Part shown: positions 1 to 7,056 of the stretch, one piece after another
Position numbering within the stretch: position 1 is the first letter of the stretch
How the letters are laid out: each line of letters starts with the position of its first letter
Assembly: GCF_019599145.1 (NCBI RefSeq)
Contig: NZ_CP080647.1
Location: 1,178,001-1,242,000, forward strand
DNA length: 64,000 bases
Source of the DNA: Streptomyces akebiae
GTDB taxonomy: Bacteria; Actinomycetota; Actinomycetes; Streptomycetales; Streptomycetaceae
Direction of reading: 5' to 3'
Made by a program: the position numbers and the translations under genes
The notes under the pieces: model-generated
What the model was told of the DNA's origin: nothing
Seen by the model: the letters and a program-made list of their open reading frames with translations, nothing else
Database searches by the model: none

Positions 1-271
1 GGGGGTGCCGCGTCTGGGCGACTTGGGCATGCGCCATCGCGTGTCGGTTGCGAGAGTCGAAGAATTCGGCCCAGCGTCGTCCGACGGCGACTCACAGTAG
101 TCGCCGACGCGTCATGTGCGGTGCGCAGTTGACAAAGAGCGCCGTAATGCGTCCCGCTCTGGTATGAGGCTTCGTGCGACAGTCCGATAATTCTTCGGAC
201 GTCTGTTCCTGCCGAATTCTTTTTGCGTCCGAATTTCGATCAGAGCTGATCAGAATGGATCGACAAAAGAC
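1..271. other. Intergenic left edge, no gene supported
   Basis: No frame here has convincing Streptomyces codon bias or a ribosome binding site. Two short dyads are visible: GTCCGA/TCGGAC at 182-200, followed by a T-run at about 217-221, and GATCAG/CTGATC at 238-251. The first could end a plus-strand gene lying left of the window. Otherwise I see nothing. Confidence 0.5.
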
Positions 272-310
272 GTCGAGGGCCGGGGAGCACATCGCTCCCC
301 GGCCCTCGAC
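272..310 (-). terminator. Strong intrinsic terminator of the MBL-hydrolase gene
   Basis: A perfect 17-bp inverted repeat (arms 272-288 and 294-310, loop ACATC) lies 45 bp past the stop of the minus-strand MBL gene. Read on the minus strand it is followed by CTTTTGT. It may also work in the other direction. Confidence 0.8.
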
Positions 311-355
311 TTCCTTCTAAAAATCACCCTGTCGGGAGAATTCCCGACCCGTTTC

Positions 356-1534
356 TCAGCCTTCCGCGACCAGGTCCAGCCGCTCCCCCACCGGGGGCCA
401 GGCGGCCCAGCCGCCGACCGGCTGCTGGGAGACCGCACGCCACCAGGGATCCACCGGCGGGGTGTTCTTCGGCTCGAACGGCTCCCCCGGTCGCGGCGCG
501 GCCATCGTGACTCCCGCTCCGTGGGTGGCCCACATCATGCGCTCGCCCGGCTCCGCCCAGGCGTGCATCGCCAGATTGAACGTCGCCCAGTGGATCGGCA
601 TCATCACCCCGCCGGGCTCGCCGCCCTGGAGGTCGAGGTGGGTCTGCAGCCCCTCGTCGGGCGTCATGTGGATGTCGGGCCAGAACTCCGAATAGGCACC
701 CACCTGGATCATGGTGAGGTCGAACGGGCCGTGCGCGGCGCCGATGTCCTTGAACCCCTTGAAGTACCCCGTGTCGCCGCTGTGGTAGATCCGGTGCTCG
801 TCACCGGCGACGACCCAGGAGGCCCAGAGCGTGTGCTGGGTGTTGCGCAGGCCCCGGCCGCAGAAGTGCCGGGCGGGGGTCGCGGTCAGGGTGAGGCCGC
901 CGACCTTCGTGGCCTCGTGCCAGTCCAGCTCGCGGATGCGGTCCGCGGAGACTCCCCAGTGCTCCAGATGGGCACCGACGCCGAGAGGAACGGCGAAGAG
1001 CGTGTCCGTACCCGCCAGCTCCTTGATCGAGGGCATGTCGAGGTGGTCGTAGTGGTCGTGCGAGATGACGACGACGTCGACCGGGCCGAGCGCGGCCAGC
1101 GGCAGCGGCACGGGGTGCAGCCGCTTGGGACCGGCGAAGGCGAACGGGGAGCAGCGCTCACCCCAGACCGGGTCGAAGAGCACCCGGTGGCCGTCGATCT
1201 CGGCGAGCACGCTGGAATGGCCCATCCAGGTGGTCCGCAGCCCGCTCGCCGGGGGTCGGGCCAGGTCGGCGAGGGTCGTGGAGTGCACGGGGATCAGCCC
1301 CGCCGGAGCCCGCCGCACCCTCTCGTCCTTGCGGAAGAAGCTCTTCGCCATCTCCACGGCGGCGCCCCCTGAGGGGCGGACCTGGGCGCCCTCGGGGTTC
1401 ACGAAGACCCCGTTCGCGAAATGCGGGGATCTACGGATCCGCTCCCATCGGGCACCGCTCGGATCCGCGCCGAAGGCGGCGGGCCGCGCAGCGCGCAGCC
1501 CCGAGCTCAAAGAACGGGATCCCGAACCGGACAC
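356..1534 (-). CDS. MBL-fold metallo-hydrolase (NAPE-PLD/UlaG-like)
   Basis: A 392-residue metallo-beta-lactamase-fold enzyme. The zinc motif HDHYDH is at residues 159-164, with further probable ligands His223, Asp254 (in HSGDTG) and His315. The arrangement, including the early GHSS segment near residue 105, fits the group of N-acyl-phosphatidylethanolamine phospholipase D and UlaG-like lactonases, so the substrate is probably a phosphodiester or lactone, but the sequence does not say which. The start is GTG with GGAGGT immediately upstream. No signal peptide is seen, so it should be cytoplasmic. It is divergent from the amino-acid dehydrogenase gene and ends in a strong hairpin. Confidence 0.88.
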   Translation of the reverse strand: MSGSGSRSLSSGLRAARPAAFGADPSGARWERIRRSPHFANGVFVNPEGAQVRPSGGAAVEMAKSFFRKDERVRRAPAGLIPVHSTTLADLARPPASGLRTTWMGHSSVLAEIDGHRVLFDPVWGERCSPFAFAGPKRLHPVPLPLAALGPVDVVVISHDHYDHLDMPSIKELAGTDTLFAVPLGVGAHLEHWGVSADRIRELDWHEATKVGGLTLTATPARHFCGRGLRNTQHTLWASWVVAGDEHRIYHSGDTGYFKGFKDIGAAHGPFDLTMIQVGAYSEFWPDIHMTPDEGLQTHLDLQGGEPGGVMMPIHWATFNLAMHAWAEPGERMMWATHGAGVTMAAPRPGEPFEPKNTPPVDPWWRAVSQQPVGGWAAWPPVGERLDLVAEG

Positions 1535-1620
1535 GGCACCTCCAGGTGGATTCGCTCAGGCATCCCATTATGGTCCGCCCCTCCGACCGCGCCGGGTCCG
1601 ACTGTCCCCGCACGATGCAA

Positions 1621-1640
1621 TACTGACCAACTATTCAGTA
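1621..1640. promoter_or_regulatory. 20-bp dyad, candidate TetR operator
   Basis: Arms TACTGA (1621-1626) and TCAGTA (1635-1640) are perfect and separated by 8 bp. The dyad sits 25 bp before the dehydrogenase start, in the divergent promoter region. The TetR gene two positions downstream is the obvious candidate ligand; that link is inference. Confidence 0.45.
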
Positions 1641-1665
1641 GATCCTTTTGTTCCCGGGGAGCCCC

Positions 1666-2847
1666 ATGACCATCACTCCTTTCATGTCGCTCACCTGGAC
1701 CGACCACCTCACCGGCCGACGGGGCTTTCTCGTCGTGGACCGGTTGGTGCGCGGGGTCTGCAGCGGCGGCCTGCGCATGCGCCCCGGCTGCACGCTGGAC
1801 GAGGTCGCCGGACTCGCGCGCGGCATGACCATGAAGGAGGCGCTGCACTACTCCCCCGAGAGCCGGTACGTCCCGCTCGGCGGCGCCAAGGGCGGCATCG
1901 ACTGCGACCCCCGGGACCCGGAGGCCTACGGCGTCCTGGTGCGCTACCTGCGCGCGATGCGCCCGTACGTCGAGAGCTTCTGGACCACCGGCGAGGACCT
2001 CGGTCTCGCCCAGGACCTGGTGGACCGCGCGGCTGCTGAGGCGGGCCTGGTGTCGACGATCCAGGCTGTGTACCCCCTCCTGGACGACGAGGGATCGGCC
2101 CGACGGCGTCTCGCGGACGCCTTCGCCGTCCAGGTGGACGGCATCGGCCTCGACGAGCTGGTCGGCGGCTGCGGTGTCGCCGAGTCCGTGCTCACCGCCC
2201 TGGACCGGACGGGTACGCCGTACGCCGGGACACGGGTCGCCGTGCAGGGCCTGGGCACCATGGGCGGCGCCACCGCCCGCTTCCTCGCCCGCGCCGGCCT
2301 CACCGTCGTCGCTGTCGCCGACATCAAGGGCACCGTCGCCAACCCAGCCGGCCTGGACGTCGAGGCCCTGCTCGCGGCACGCGACGCGCACGGCACGATC
2401 GACCGCACCGCGCTCCGGCCCACGGACCACGAGACCTCCGCCGACGCCTGGCTGGCCGCCGAGGCCGACGTGCTCGTCCCCGCGGCCGTCTCCTACGCGA
2501 TCGACACCACCAACCACCACCTCGTCACGGCGCCTCTGATCGTCGAGGCGGCCAACATGCCCGTCCTGCCGGAGGCCGAGGAAACGCTCACCTCCCGCGG
2601 CGTCACCGTCCTGCCCGACGTCGTGGTCAACTCCGGTACGAACGCCTGGTGGTGGTGGACCCTGTTCGGTGACATCGGCCCCACCGCCGACGAGGCGTTC
2701 GCCCACACCCGGCGTTCCATGCGCGCCCTCGTCGACCTGATGCTGACCCGCGCCGAGGCCGACGGCACCACGCCCCGCGCCGCCGCCCACGCCATCGCCG
2801 CCGACCGCCTGCCGGCTATCACGGACCGCTTCGGCTGGCACCGCTGA
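1666..2847 (+). CDS. Glu/Leu/Phe/Val-family amino-acid dehydrogenase
   Basis: A 393-residue NAD(P)-dependent oxidative deaminase of the Glu/Leu/Phe/Val superfamily. The glycine-rich segment GGAKGGIDCDP near residues 72-82 carries the catalytic Lys (about residue 75). The dinucleotide-binding loop GLGTMGG is at about 195-201, and PDVVVNSG lies near the C-terminus. It is close in length to valine/leucine dehydrogenases, but substrate cannot be fixed from sequence. I chose ATG 1666, preceded by GGGGAG at 1656-1661, over an in-frame TTG 18 nt upstream. A TetR gene follows after 66 nt, and a 20-bp dyad lies upstream, suggesting repression by that regulator. Confidence 0.88.
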   Translation: MTITPFMSLTWTDHLTGRRGFLVVDRLVRGVCSGGLRMRPGCTLDEVAGLARGMTMKEALHYSPESRYVPLGGAKGGIDCDPRDPEAYGVLVRYLRAMRPYVESFWTTGEDLGLAQDLVDRAAAEAGLVSTIQAVYPLLDDEGSARRRLADAFAVQVDGIGLDELVGGCGVAESVLTALDRTGTPYAGTRVAVQGLGTMGGATARFLARAGLTVVAVADIKGTVANPAGLDVEALLAARDAHGTIDRTALRPTDHETSADAWLAAEADVLVPAAVSYAIDTTNHHLVTAPLIVEAANMPVLPEAEETLTSRGVTVLPDVVVNSGTNAWWWWTLFGDIGPTADEAFAHTRRSMRALVDLMLTRAEADGTTPRAAAHAIAADRLPAITDRFGWHR

Positions 2848-2901
2848 CGCCCCGGCCCCGCCGAGGTGGCTCGAAGCCTGCGGCGCCGCGCGGGGCCTGG
2901 G

Positions 2902-2907
2902 TAGGGT
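2902..2907 (+). promoter_or_regulatory. -10 element of a probably leaderless TetR transcript
   Basis: TAGGGT ends 6 nt before the GTG at 2914, which would put transcription start at or next to the start codon. No ribosome binding site is seen. Confidence 0.4.
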
Positions 2908-2913
2908 TGCCAC

Positions 2914-3534
2914 GTGGGCAGGGTGCGGTTGAGCGTGGCCGAGCGGCGAGCGGAGCTGCTCCGGGCCGCCATCGAGCAGATCGAGGAGCGGGGCGTCGCG
3001 GCCGTACGGATCGCCGACGTGGCCGCCGTCCTCGGTGTGAGCAACGCCCTGGTGCTCTACCACTTCTCCACCAAGGAGAGACTGGTGGCCGAGGCCTTCC
3101 GCCACGCCGCCGAGGACGACCTGGCCCATCTCCGCAAGCTCCTGGGCCGCCGCACCACGGCCCTGCGCCGCCTCCGGGCGGCCGTCCGTTGGTACGCCCC
3201 CACCGGCCAGGCCAAGGGCTGGCGGCTCTGGATCGAGGGTTGGGCCGTGTCCCTCCGCGACCCCGCCCTGCGCGAGGTCACCCGCGACCTGGACCGCCAG
3301 TGGAAGGCCGCCCTCACCGAGGTCATCGAAGCCGGCGTGGCCGCCGACGAGTTCCACTGCCCGGACCCCACGGCGTCCGCCCTCCGCCTCACCGCACTCC
3401 TGGACGGCCTGGCCGTGCAGATGACGACCTACGACGGAGCCGTCTCCCGCACCCGGGCCCAGGACTGGGCCGACAGGGCCCTGGCCCATGAACTGGGCCT
3501 GGATCCCGCATCGTTGACGCGCGCCGACCGCTGA
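2914..3534 (+). CDS. TetR-family transcriptional regulator
   Basis: A 206-residue regulator. The N-terminal helix-turn-helix covers about residues 8-54, with the family pattern IADVAAVLGVSNALVLYHF followed by KERL. The C-terminal ligand domain has the DLAHL..W..W helices of TetR_C families. The start is GTG 2914 with a -10 only 6 nt upstream, so translation may be leaderless. It follows the amino-acid dehydrogenase after 66 nt and probably regulates it; the inducer is unknown. A hairpin terminator follows. Confidence 0.87.
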   Translation: MGRVRLSVAERRAELLRAAIEQIEERGVAAVRIADVAAVLGVSNALVLYHFSTKERLVAEAFRHAAEDDLAHLRKLLGRRTTALRRLRAAVRWYAPTGQAKGWRLWIEGWAVSLRDPALREVTRDLDRQWKAALTEVIEAGVAADEFHCPDPTASALRLTALLDGLAVQMTTYDGAVSRTRAQDWADRALAHELGLDPASLTRADR

Positions 3535-3546
3535 AACGCGACAAGA

Positions 3547-3572
3547 CCCCGCGCCCGAAAGGGGGCGCGGGG
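3547..3572 (+). terminator. GC-rich hairpin after TetR gene
   Basis: Arms CCCCGCGCCC (3547-3556) and GGGCGCGGGG (3563-3572) are perfect with a 6-nt loop, 13 nt after the TetR stop. The right arm continues into a near copy (one mismatch) of the dispersed motif found at 42297 and 54592. Confidence 0.6.
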
Positions 3573-3666
3573 AACCGCGCTCGCGACCACGACGGACCGA
3601 CGCCGCCCACGGAGCAGCACGCGCACGGCGACGACGCGCACGACGAGAACGCGCCCGTCGCGGGCC

Positions 3667-4482
3667 TCAGGCGACGGATTCGATCCGCAACCTGATGTCG
3701 TCCGGCGACAGCTGTCCCTTGGCCGACACATGGTCCCCGGAGGACTCCCCCCGCAGCCGCCGACCGATCCACGGCACGAGATACTCCCGCGCCCAGGTGA
3801 TGTTGTCCCGCCGCATCTCCAGCGTCCCGCGCGGCGGCAACGGCGGCCACGGCTGATCGGGATCGGCCGGAACGTCGACCCCCAGCACCTGCCCGGCCCG
3901 CAGGGCGACCCGTGTGTGCCCCTCCGGCGAGAGATGCAGCCGGTCCAGGTCCCAGGCCCGACGATCCTGCACCGTCTTCAGAGACCACAGGTCCAGCACG
4001 GGGCATCCGTACCGGTCGGCGATGGCCCGTACATGCAGGTTGTACGTGGCGATCTTGCCCCGCAGATGCTTCAGCACCGGCACGTCGCGGGTGTCGAACC
4101 CGGTGGTCACCATGACCGTGCCGACGGCCGAGGTGAGCCTGACCACCGCCCGCTCGAACCGCTCCGCGACCTCGTCGGGGTCGGTGCCCGGCCGGATGAT
4201 GTCGTTGCCGCCCGCGCAGAAGGAGATCAGATCGGGGGCGAGCTCCAGCGCCCTCGGCACCTGGTCCTCCACGATCTGGTCGAGGAGTTTCCCCCGCACG
4301 GCCAGGTTGGTGTAGTCGAAGTCGCCCTCGGGCAACCGGTCCGCGAGAAGCACCGCGAACCGGTCGGCCCAGCCGACGAACCGCCCGTCGGGCCCGGGGT
4401 CGCCGACGCCCTCGGTGAAGCTGTCCCCCAGCGCCACGTACGACCCGATCATTGCTCTGCTGCCATTCGAATCGTCTGCCAC
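3667..4482 (-). CDS. SGNH/GDSL-type esterase
   Basis: A 271-residue hydrolase of the SGNH superfamily. Block I is GDSFTEG with nucleophile Ser21, block III is GGND at 91-94, and block V is D181..H184 in DRLHLSPEGH, completing the catalytic set. No signal peptide is seen, so it should act in the cytoplasm on an unknown ester. The start is given as GTG 4482; an in-frame ATG 30 nt downstream (4452) is equally possible because neither has a good ribosome binding site. It is expressed away from the DUF6250-like gene across an 89-bp gap containing a spaced dyad. Confidence 0.85.
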   Translation of the reverse strand: MADDSNGSRAMIGSYVALGDSFTEGVGDPGPDGRFVGWADRFAVLLADRLPEGDFDYTNLAVRGKLLDQIVEDQVPRALELAPDLISFCAGGNDIIRPGTDPDEVAERFERAVVRLTSAVGTVMVTTGFDTRDVPVLKHLRGKIATYNLHVRAIADRYGCPVLDLWSLKTVQDRRAWDLDRLHLSPEGHTRVALRAGQVLGVDVPADPDQPWPPLPPRGTLEMRRDNITWAREYLVPWIGRRLRGESSGDHVSAKGQLSPDDIRLRIESVA

Positions 4483-4530
4483 ATCGGGCCATGATTCACC
4501 TTCGGATGTGACCTACGCGACCGTAATAAG

Positions 4531-4567
4531 CACTTGACGGACGGTGAGATAGACCACGTGTCAAGTG
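4531..4567. repeat. Spaced inverted repeat CACTTGAC/GTCAAGTG
   Basis: Perfect 8-bp arms at 4531-4538 and 4560-4567 are separated by 21 bp, and CACGTG lies just before the right arm. The element lies in the promoter gap of the SGNH hydrolase and is plausibly a regulator site. TTGACA within the right arm on the minus strand could also be a -35. Confidence 0.4.
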
Positions 4568-4571
4568 TTGG

Positions 4572-5303
4572 TCAACCCGGAATACCCACGTCGCGTCGGT
4601 GGGGCCCCCACACACGGAAGTCCTCGATCCGGAAGTGGCTCCAGGTGGTCCGGAAGGCGAAATGCCCACTCGTGTACGGCTCGGGATCGCGGTAGTCGAA
4701 CACGAGCCGTCCGTTGTTCCACCACCGGACCCTCGACCCGTCCGAGACGATCCGCACGCGATGCGGCTCGTTCGCGACGAGCAGCGGCTCGGTGTAGTCG
4801 TAGATCAGCGGCCGCACCCCCGCCTCACCCACATAGCGCCGCAACCGCGTCGTCGTATTGGTGTTGGCCCCGTACCCGACGTAGTACGTCTTCAGATGGT
4901 CGTACTCGGCGAGCGCGCCCCCTCGTGGAGTGGCGAAGAGATCGTCGGGCGATCGCACGTCGACGGCGTTCCAGAAGTTGTTCAGATCGGACACCCGGTC
5001 GTTGACCCCGCCCGCGGAGACCGGCGTGGCCGTGTACTCGACGGCGTACGGCCCTCGCAGCCTGCGCTTGAACCAGAGCGTGGCCCCGGCCGGTACGTCG
5101 ACCTCCAGCACACCGCGCGAGGCCGTGACCGTACCGCCCCGCTCCAACTCCACGGCCCACCGCCCGAGTCCGTGCCGGAAGTCGTCGGCGGCGATCAGCC
5201 GGCCACGGCCCCGCGACGTGTGGGCGGACGCGGTCCCCGCCGGAGCGACGGCCGCGAGGGCGGCACCGGCGGCGAGTGCTCCGAAAGCTCTACGGGTGGT
5301 CAT
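4572..5303 (-). CDS. Tat-exported DUF6250-like secreted protein
   Basis: A 243-residue secreted protein. The N-terminus MTTRRAFGALAAGAALA is a twin-arginine signal, probably cleaved after ASA. The mature part, with DDFRHGL.RW.VE and repeated aromatic beta-strand motifs ending in FRIEDFRVWG, matches the concanavalin-like DUF6250 family, often found with polysaccharide lyases. The function is unproven. ATG 5303 is chosen because it starts the Tat signal and has AGAAGGGG upstream; the frame is open a further 53 codons without support. A LacI-type palindrome lies about 60 bp upstream, fitting carbohydrate control. Confidence 0.75.
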   Translation of the reverse strand: MTTRRAFGALAAGAALAAVAPAGTASAHTSRGRGRLIAADDFRHGLGRWAVELERGGTVTASRGVLEVDVPAGATLWFKRRLRGPYAVEYTATPVSAGGVNDRVSDLNNFWNAVDVRSPDDLFATPRGGALAEYDHLKTYYVGYGANTNTTTRLRRYVGEAGVRPLIYDYTEPLLVANEPHRVRIVSDGSRVRWWNNGRLVFDYRDPEPYTSGHFAFRTTWSHFRIEDFRVWGPHRRDVGIPG

Positions 5304-5357
5304 ACGACACCCCTTCTGTCCCCGTGCCGGTTCTGTCCCCGTGCCGACACGACATCG

Positions 5358-5371
5358 TAGAAAGCGCTTGT
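5358..5371 (-). promoter_or_regulatory. LacI-family-type operator upstream of DUF6250-like gene
   Basis: The core AAGCGCTT (5362-5369) is a perfect palindrome within GAAAGCGCTTGT. It is 59 bp upstream of the start codon and next to a possible -10 (TACGAT on the minus strand). Such centres are typical of LacI-family sugar regulators in Streptomyces. The cognate regulator is not in the window. Confidence 0.4.
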
Positions 5372-5525
5372 GGAGATCACTCTGACCGCACACCCCGGCC
5401 ACTGTCGAGACGTCGATCAGCCATGCCGCACAACCGCAATGCGGTGACCACGGAGTCGCCACGCCCGATCGCGGCCCCTGCCCCTGCCCCCTGTTGGTGC
5501 GCGACCCCGCCTGCTATCCGGGAAC

Positions 5526-5566
5526 GTCGAAGGCCGGACCCCGAGTCACGGGGTCCGGCCTTCGAC
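5526..5566 (-). terminator. Hairpin terminator after LysM-M23 gene
   Basis: Perfect 17-bp arms (5526-5542 and 5550-5566) surround a 7-nt loop, 17 bp beyond the stop codon of the peptidase gene. Confidence 0.75.
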
Positions 5567-5583
5567 GGGTGCGGCGGCGTGGG

Positions 5584-6591
5584 TCAGATGCCGACGCCCT
5601 TCGAGCGGAGGTAGGCCAGAGGGTCGATGTCCGCACCGTAGTTGGGGGTGGTGCGGATCTCGAAGTGGAGGTGCGGCCCGGTGACGTTGCCGGTCGCGCC
5701 CGAGAGGCCTATCTGCTGGCCGCCGCTGACGGACTGACCCGCGGAGACGGAGATCGAGGACAGGTGGGCGTACTGGGCGTAGTAGCCGTCGGCGAGCTTG
5801 ATGACCACCTGGTTGCCGTACGCGCCGCCCCAGCCGGCGGAGACGACGGTGCCCGCGCCCACGGCCTTGAGGCTGGTCCCGGTCGGGGCCACGAAGTCGA
5901 CGCCCGTGTGGTAGCCGCTGGACCACATGCTGCCGGCGGTCTTGTACGCGGTACCGACGGTCGCGCCCTGGATGGGCCGGCTGAAGCCGGAGCTGCCGGT
6001 CGTCGAGGACTGGCCGCTCGCCGTGGAGGTCGACGCCTGGGTGTCCTTCGACTCCTGCTTCGCGGAACCGGAGGACTTCGACGACTTGGAGGACTCGGTG
6101 GACTTCGAGGACTGCGACAGTTGCGGCTTCGACGACGAGCGTGACGTCTCGCTCGACGCGGCCCGCTCACCGATCGACAGCTTCAGCCCCGGGTGGATGA
6201 GGGAGGGATCGGAGCCGATCGCCTCACGGTTGTCCGAGTACAGCCGCTTCCAGCCACCCTCGACATCCTGCTCGTCCGCGATCTTCGCGAGGTAGTCGCC
6301 GACCTTCACCGAGTAGGTCTTAGTCGCCGCCTTCTTGGTGGTGGTCTTCTCCGCCTGCGCGGCCTTCTCGGCCTGCTCCAACCGAGCGCCCGCCTCGGCC
6401 GCGGCCTTCTCGGGGGTGATCGTGGCCGTCTTCTCGGAGACACCGGAAACGGCGGCCGCCGGGGTCGCGGCGTGGGCGCCGGCGGCACCGATCAGCGGCA
6501 GCGCGAGCGCCGCGCCACCGGTCCCGGCGGCGGCGATCGAGCGAGTGAAGCGCTGGGACTTCGGACGGCGGTGCTTACCCTTCGCGGGCAT
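5584..6591 (-). CDS. Secreted LysM-M23 peptidoglycan endopeptidase
   Basis: A 335-residue cell-wall hydrolase. Residues 1-42 are a basic, hydrophobic export signal ending in AHAA. A LysM peptidoglycan-binding domain covers about 92-141. A Ser/Lys/Gln-rich linker runs from about 145 to 200. The M23 (lysostaphin-type) zinc peptidase domain covers about 205-333, with HTGVD at 228-232, His276 in YAHLS and HLHFE at 307-311. It should cleave peptide cross-bridges outside the membrane during growth or germination. The start ATG 6591 has GGAGAGG upstream. A c-di-AMP riboswitch fills the leader, so expression should respond to c-di-AMP. Confidence 0.92.
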   Translation of the reverse strand: MPAKGKHRRPKSQRFTRSIAAAGTGGAALALPLIGAAGAHAATPAAAVSGVSEKTATITPEKAAAEAGARLEQAEKAAQAEKTTTKKAATKTYSVKVGDYLAKIADEQDVEGGWKRLYSDNREAIGSDPSLIHPGLKLSIGERAASSETSRSSSKPQLSQSSKSTESSKSSKSSGSAKQESKDTQASTSTASGQSSTTGSSGFSRPIQGATVGTAYKTAGSMWSSGYHTGVDFVAPTGTSLKAVGAGTVVSAGWGGAYGNQVVIKLADGYYAQYAHLSSISVSAGQSVSGGQQIGLSGATGNVTGPHLHFEIRTTPNYGADIDPLAYLRSKGVGI

Positions 6592-6605
6592 GGCGAATTC
6601 CTCTC

Positions 6606-6786
6606 CGTCGCCTGCGAGGTGAGCTGTCGGGTGCGGACTGGAGATGTCCGGCCGTGCTTGCGCACGGCTGTACCCCTAGCCGTTCCGGAGACCGGAACAG
6701 GCGGTGATTCCTGTGGGTCCCCCGCTCCTGCCGTGGATCGGGTCGGTACGCGGCTCCGGTCGGCGGCAGGATTGGGCGTCCGTCCG
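6606..6786 (-). promoter_or_regulatory. c-di-AMP riboswitch (ydaO/yuaA type)
   Basis: On the minus strand the leader contains the conserved pieces of the ydaO aptamer in order: a 5' P1 segment with CGCCCAAUCCUGCC, the invariant GCGGGGGACCCA, GGAAUC, UAGGGGUAC, and a 3' segment GACAGCUCACCUCGCAGGCG. This class precedes cell-wall hydrolase genes in Streptomyces. Its 3' end lies only about 15 nt from the start codon, leaving no room for a separate terminator, so translational control or termination inside the aptamer region is possible. Boundaries are approximate. Confidence 0.88.
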
Positions 6787-7056
6787 GATTGACGCCGAAC
6801 GTAAGCGACTTGTGCCCACAGGTACAACCATTGGGACTTCCTGTGCGTCTTCCTCCCTGATCCTTACTTCAATTCACCATCACGCTCCGTAATAGACAGG
6901 TCTTGGGCGCATTCCAACCTCCCTGGAAATCCATACGAATTACGTGGACATGACGGCAACGGAACGTCACGAATATGACGCTGCTCACGCACCTACGACT
7001 CAGTAGGCTTTATTCCAGGCCTTGTTGGAATTACAGCTGCATTTCGGACAGATCGC
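6787..7056. other. Intergenic leader and promoter region of the M23 gene
   Basis: This stretch has lower G+C and no supported gene. It must hold the promoter and the early 5' leader of the riboswitch transcript. CGTCA/TGACG (6965-6980, 6-bp spacer) is a possible regulator dyad. Confidence 0.4.

Noticed and set aside
182..221. Terminator of a plus-strand gene left of the window
   Set aside because: A 6-bp stem and T-run are present, but the upstream gene is outside the window, so it cannot be confirmed.
92..292. 66-codon minus-strand frame at the left edge
   Set aside because: Ends in the terminator hairpin region, lacks codon bias and a ribosome binding site.
1507..3489. A 660-codon minus-strand frame opposite the amino-acid dehydrogenase and TetR genes
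   Set aside because: Low-complexity Gly/Val/Gln-rich translation, no motifs, and two well-supported genes on the other strand.
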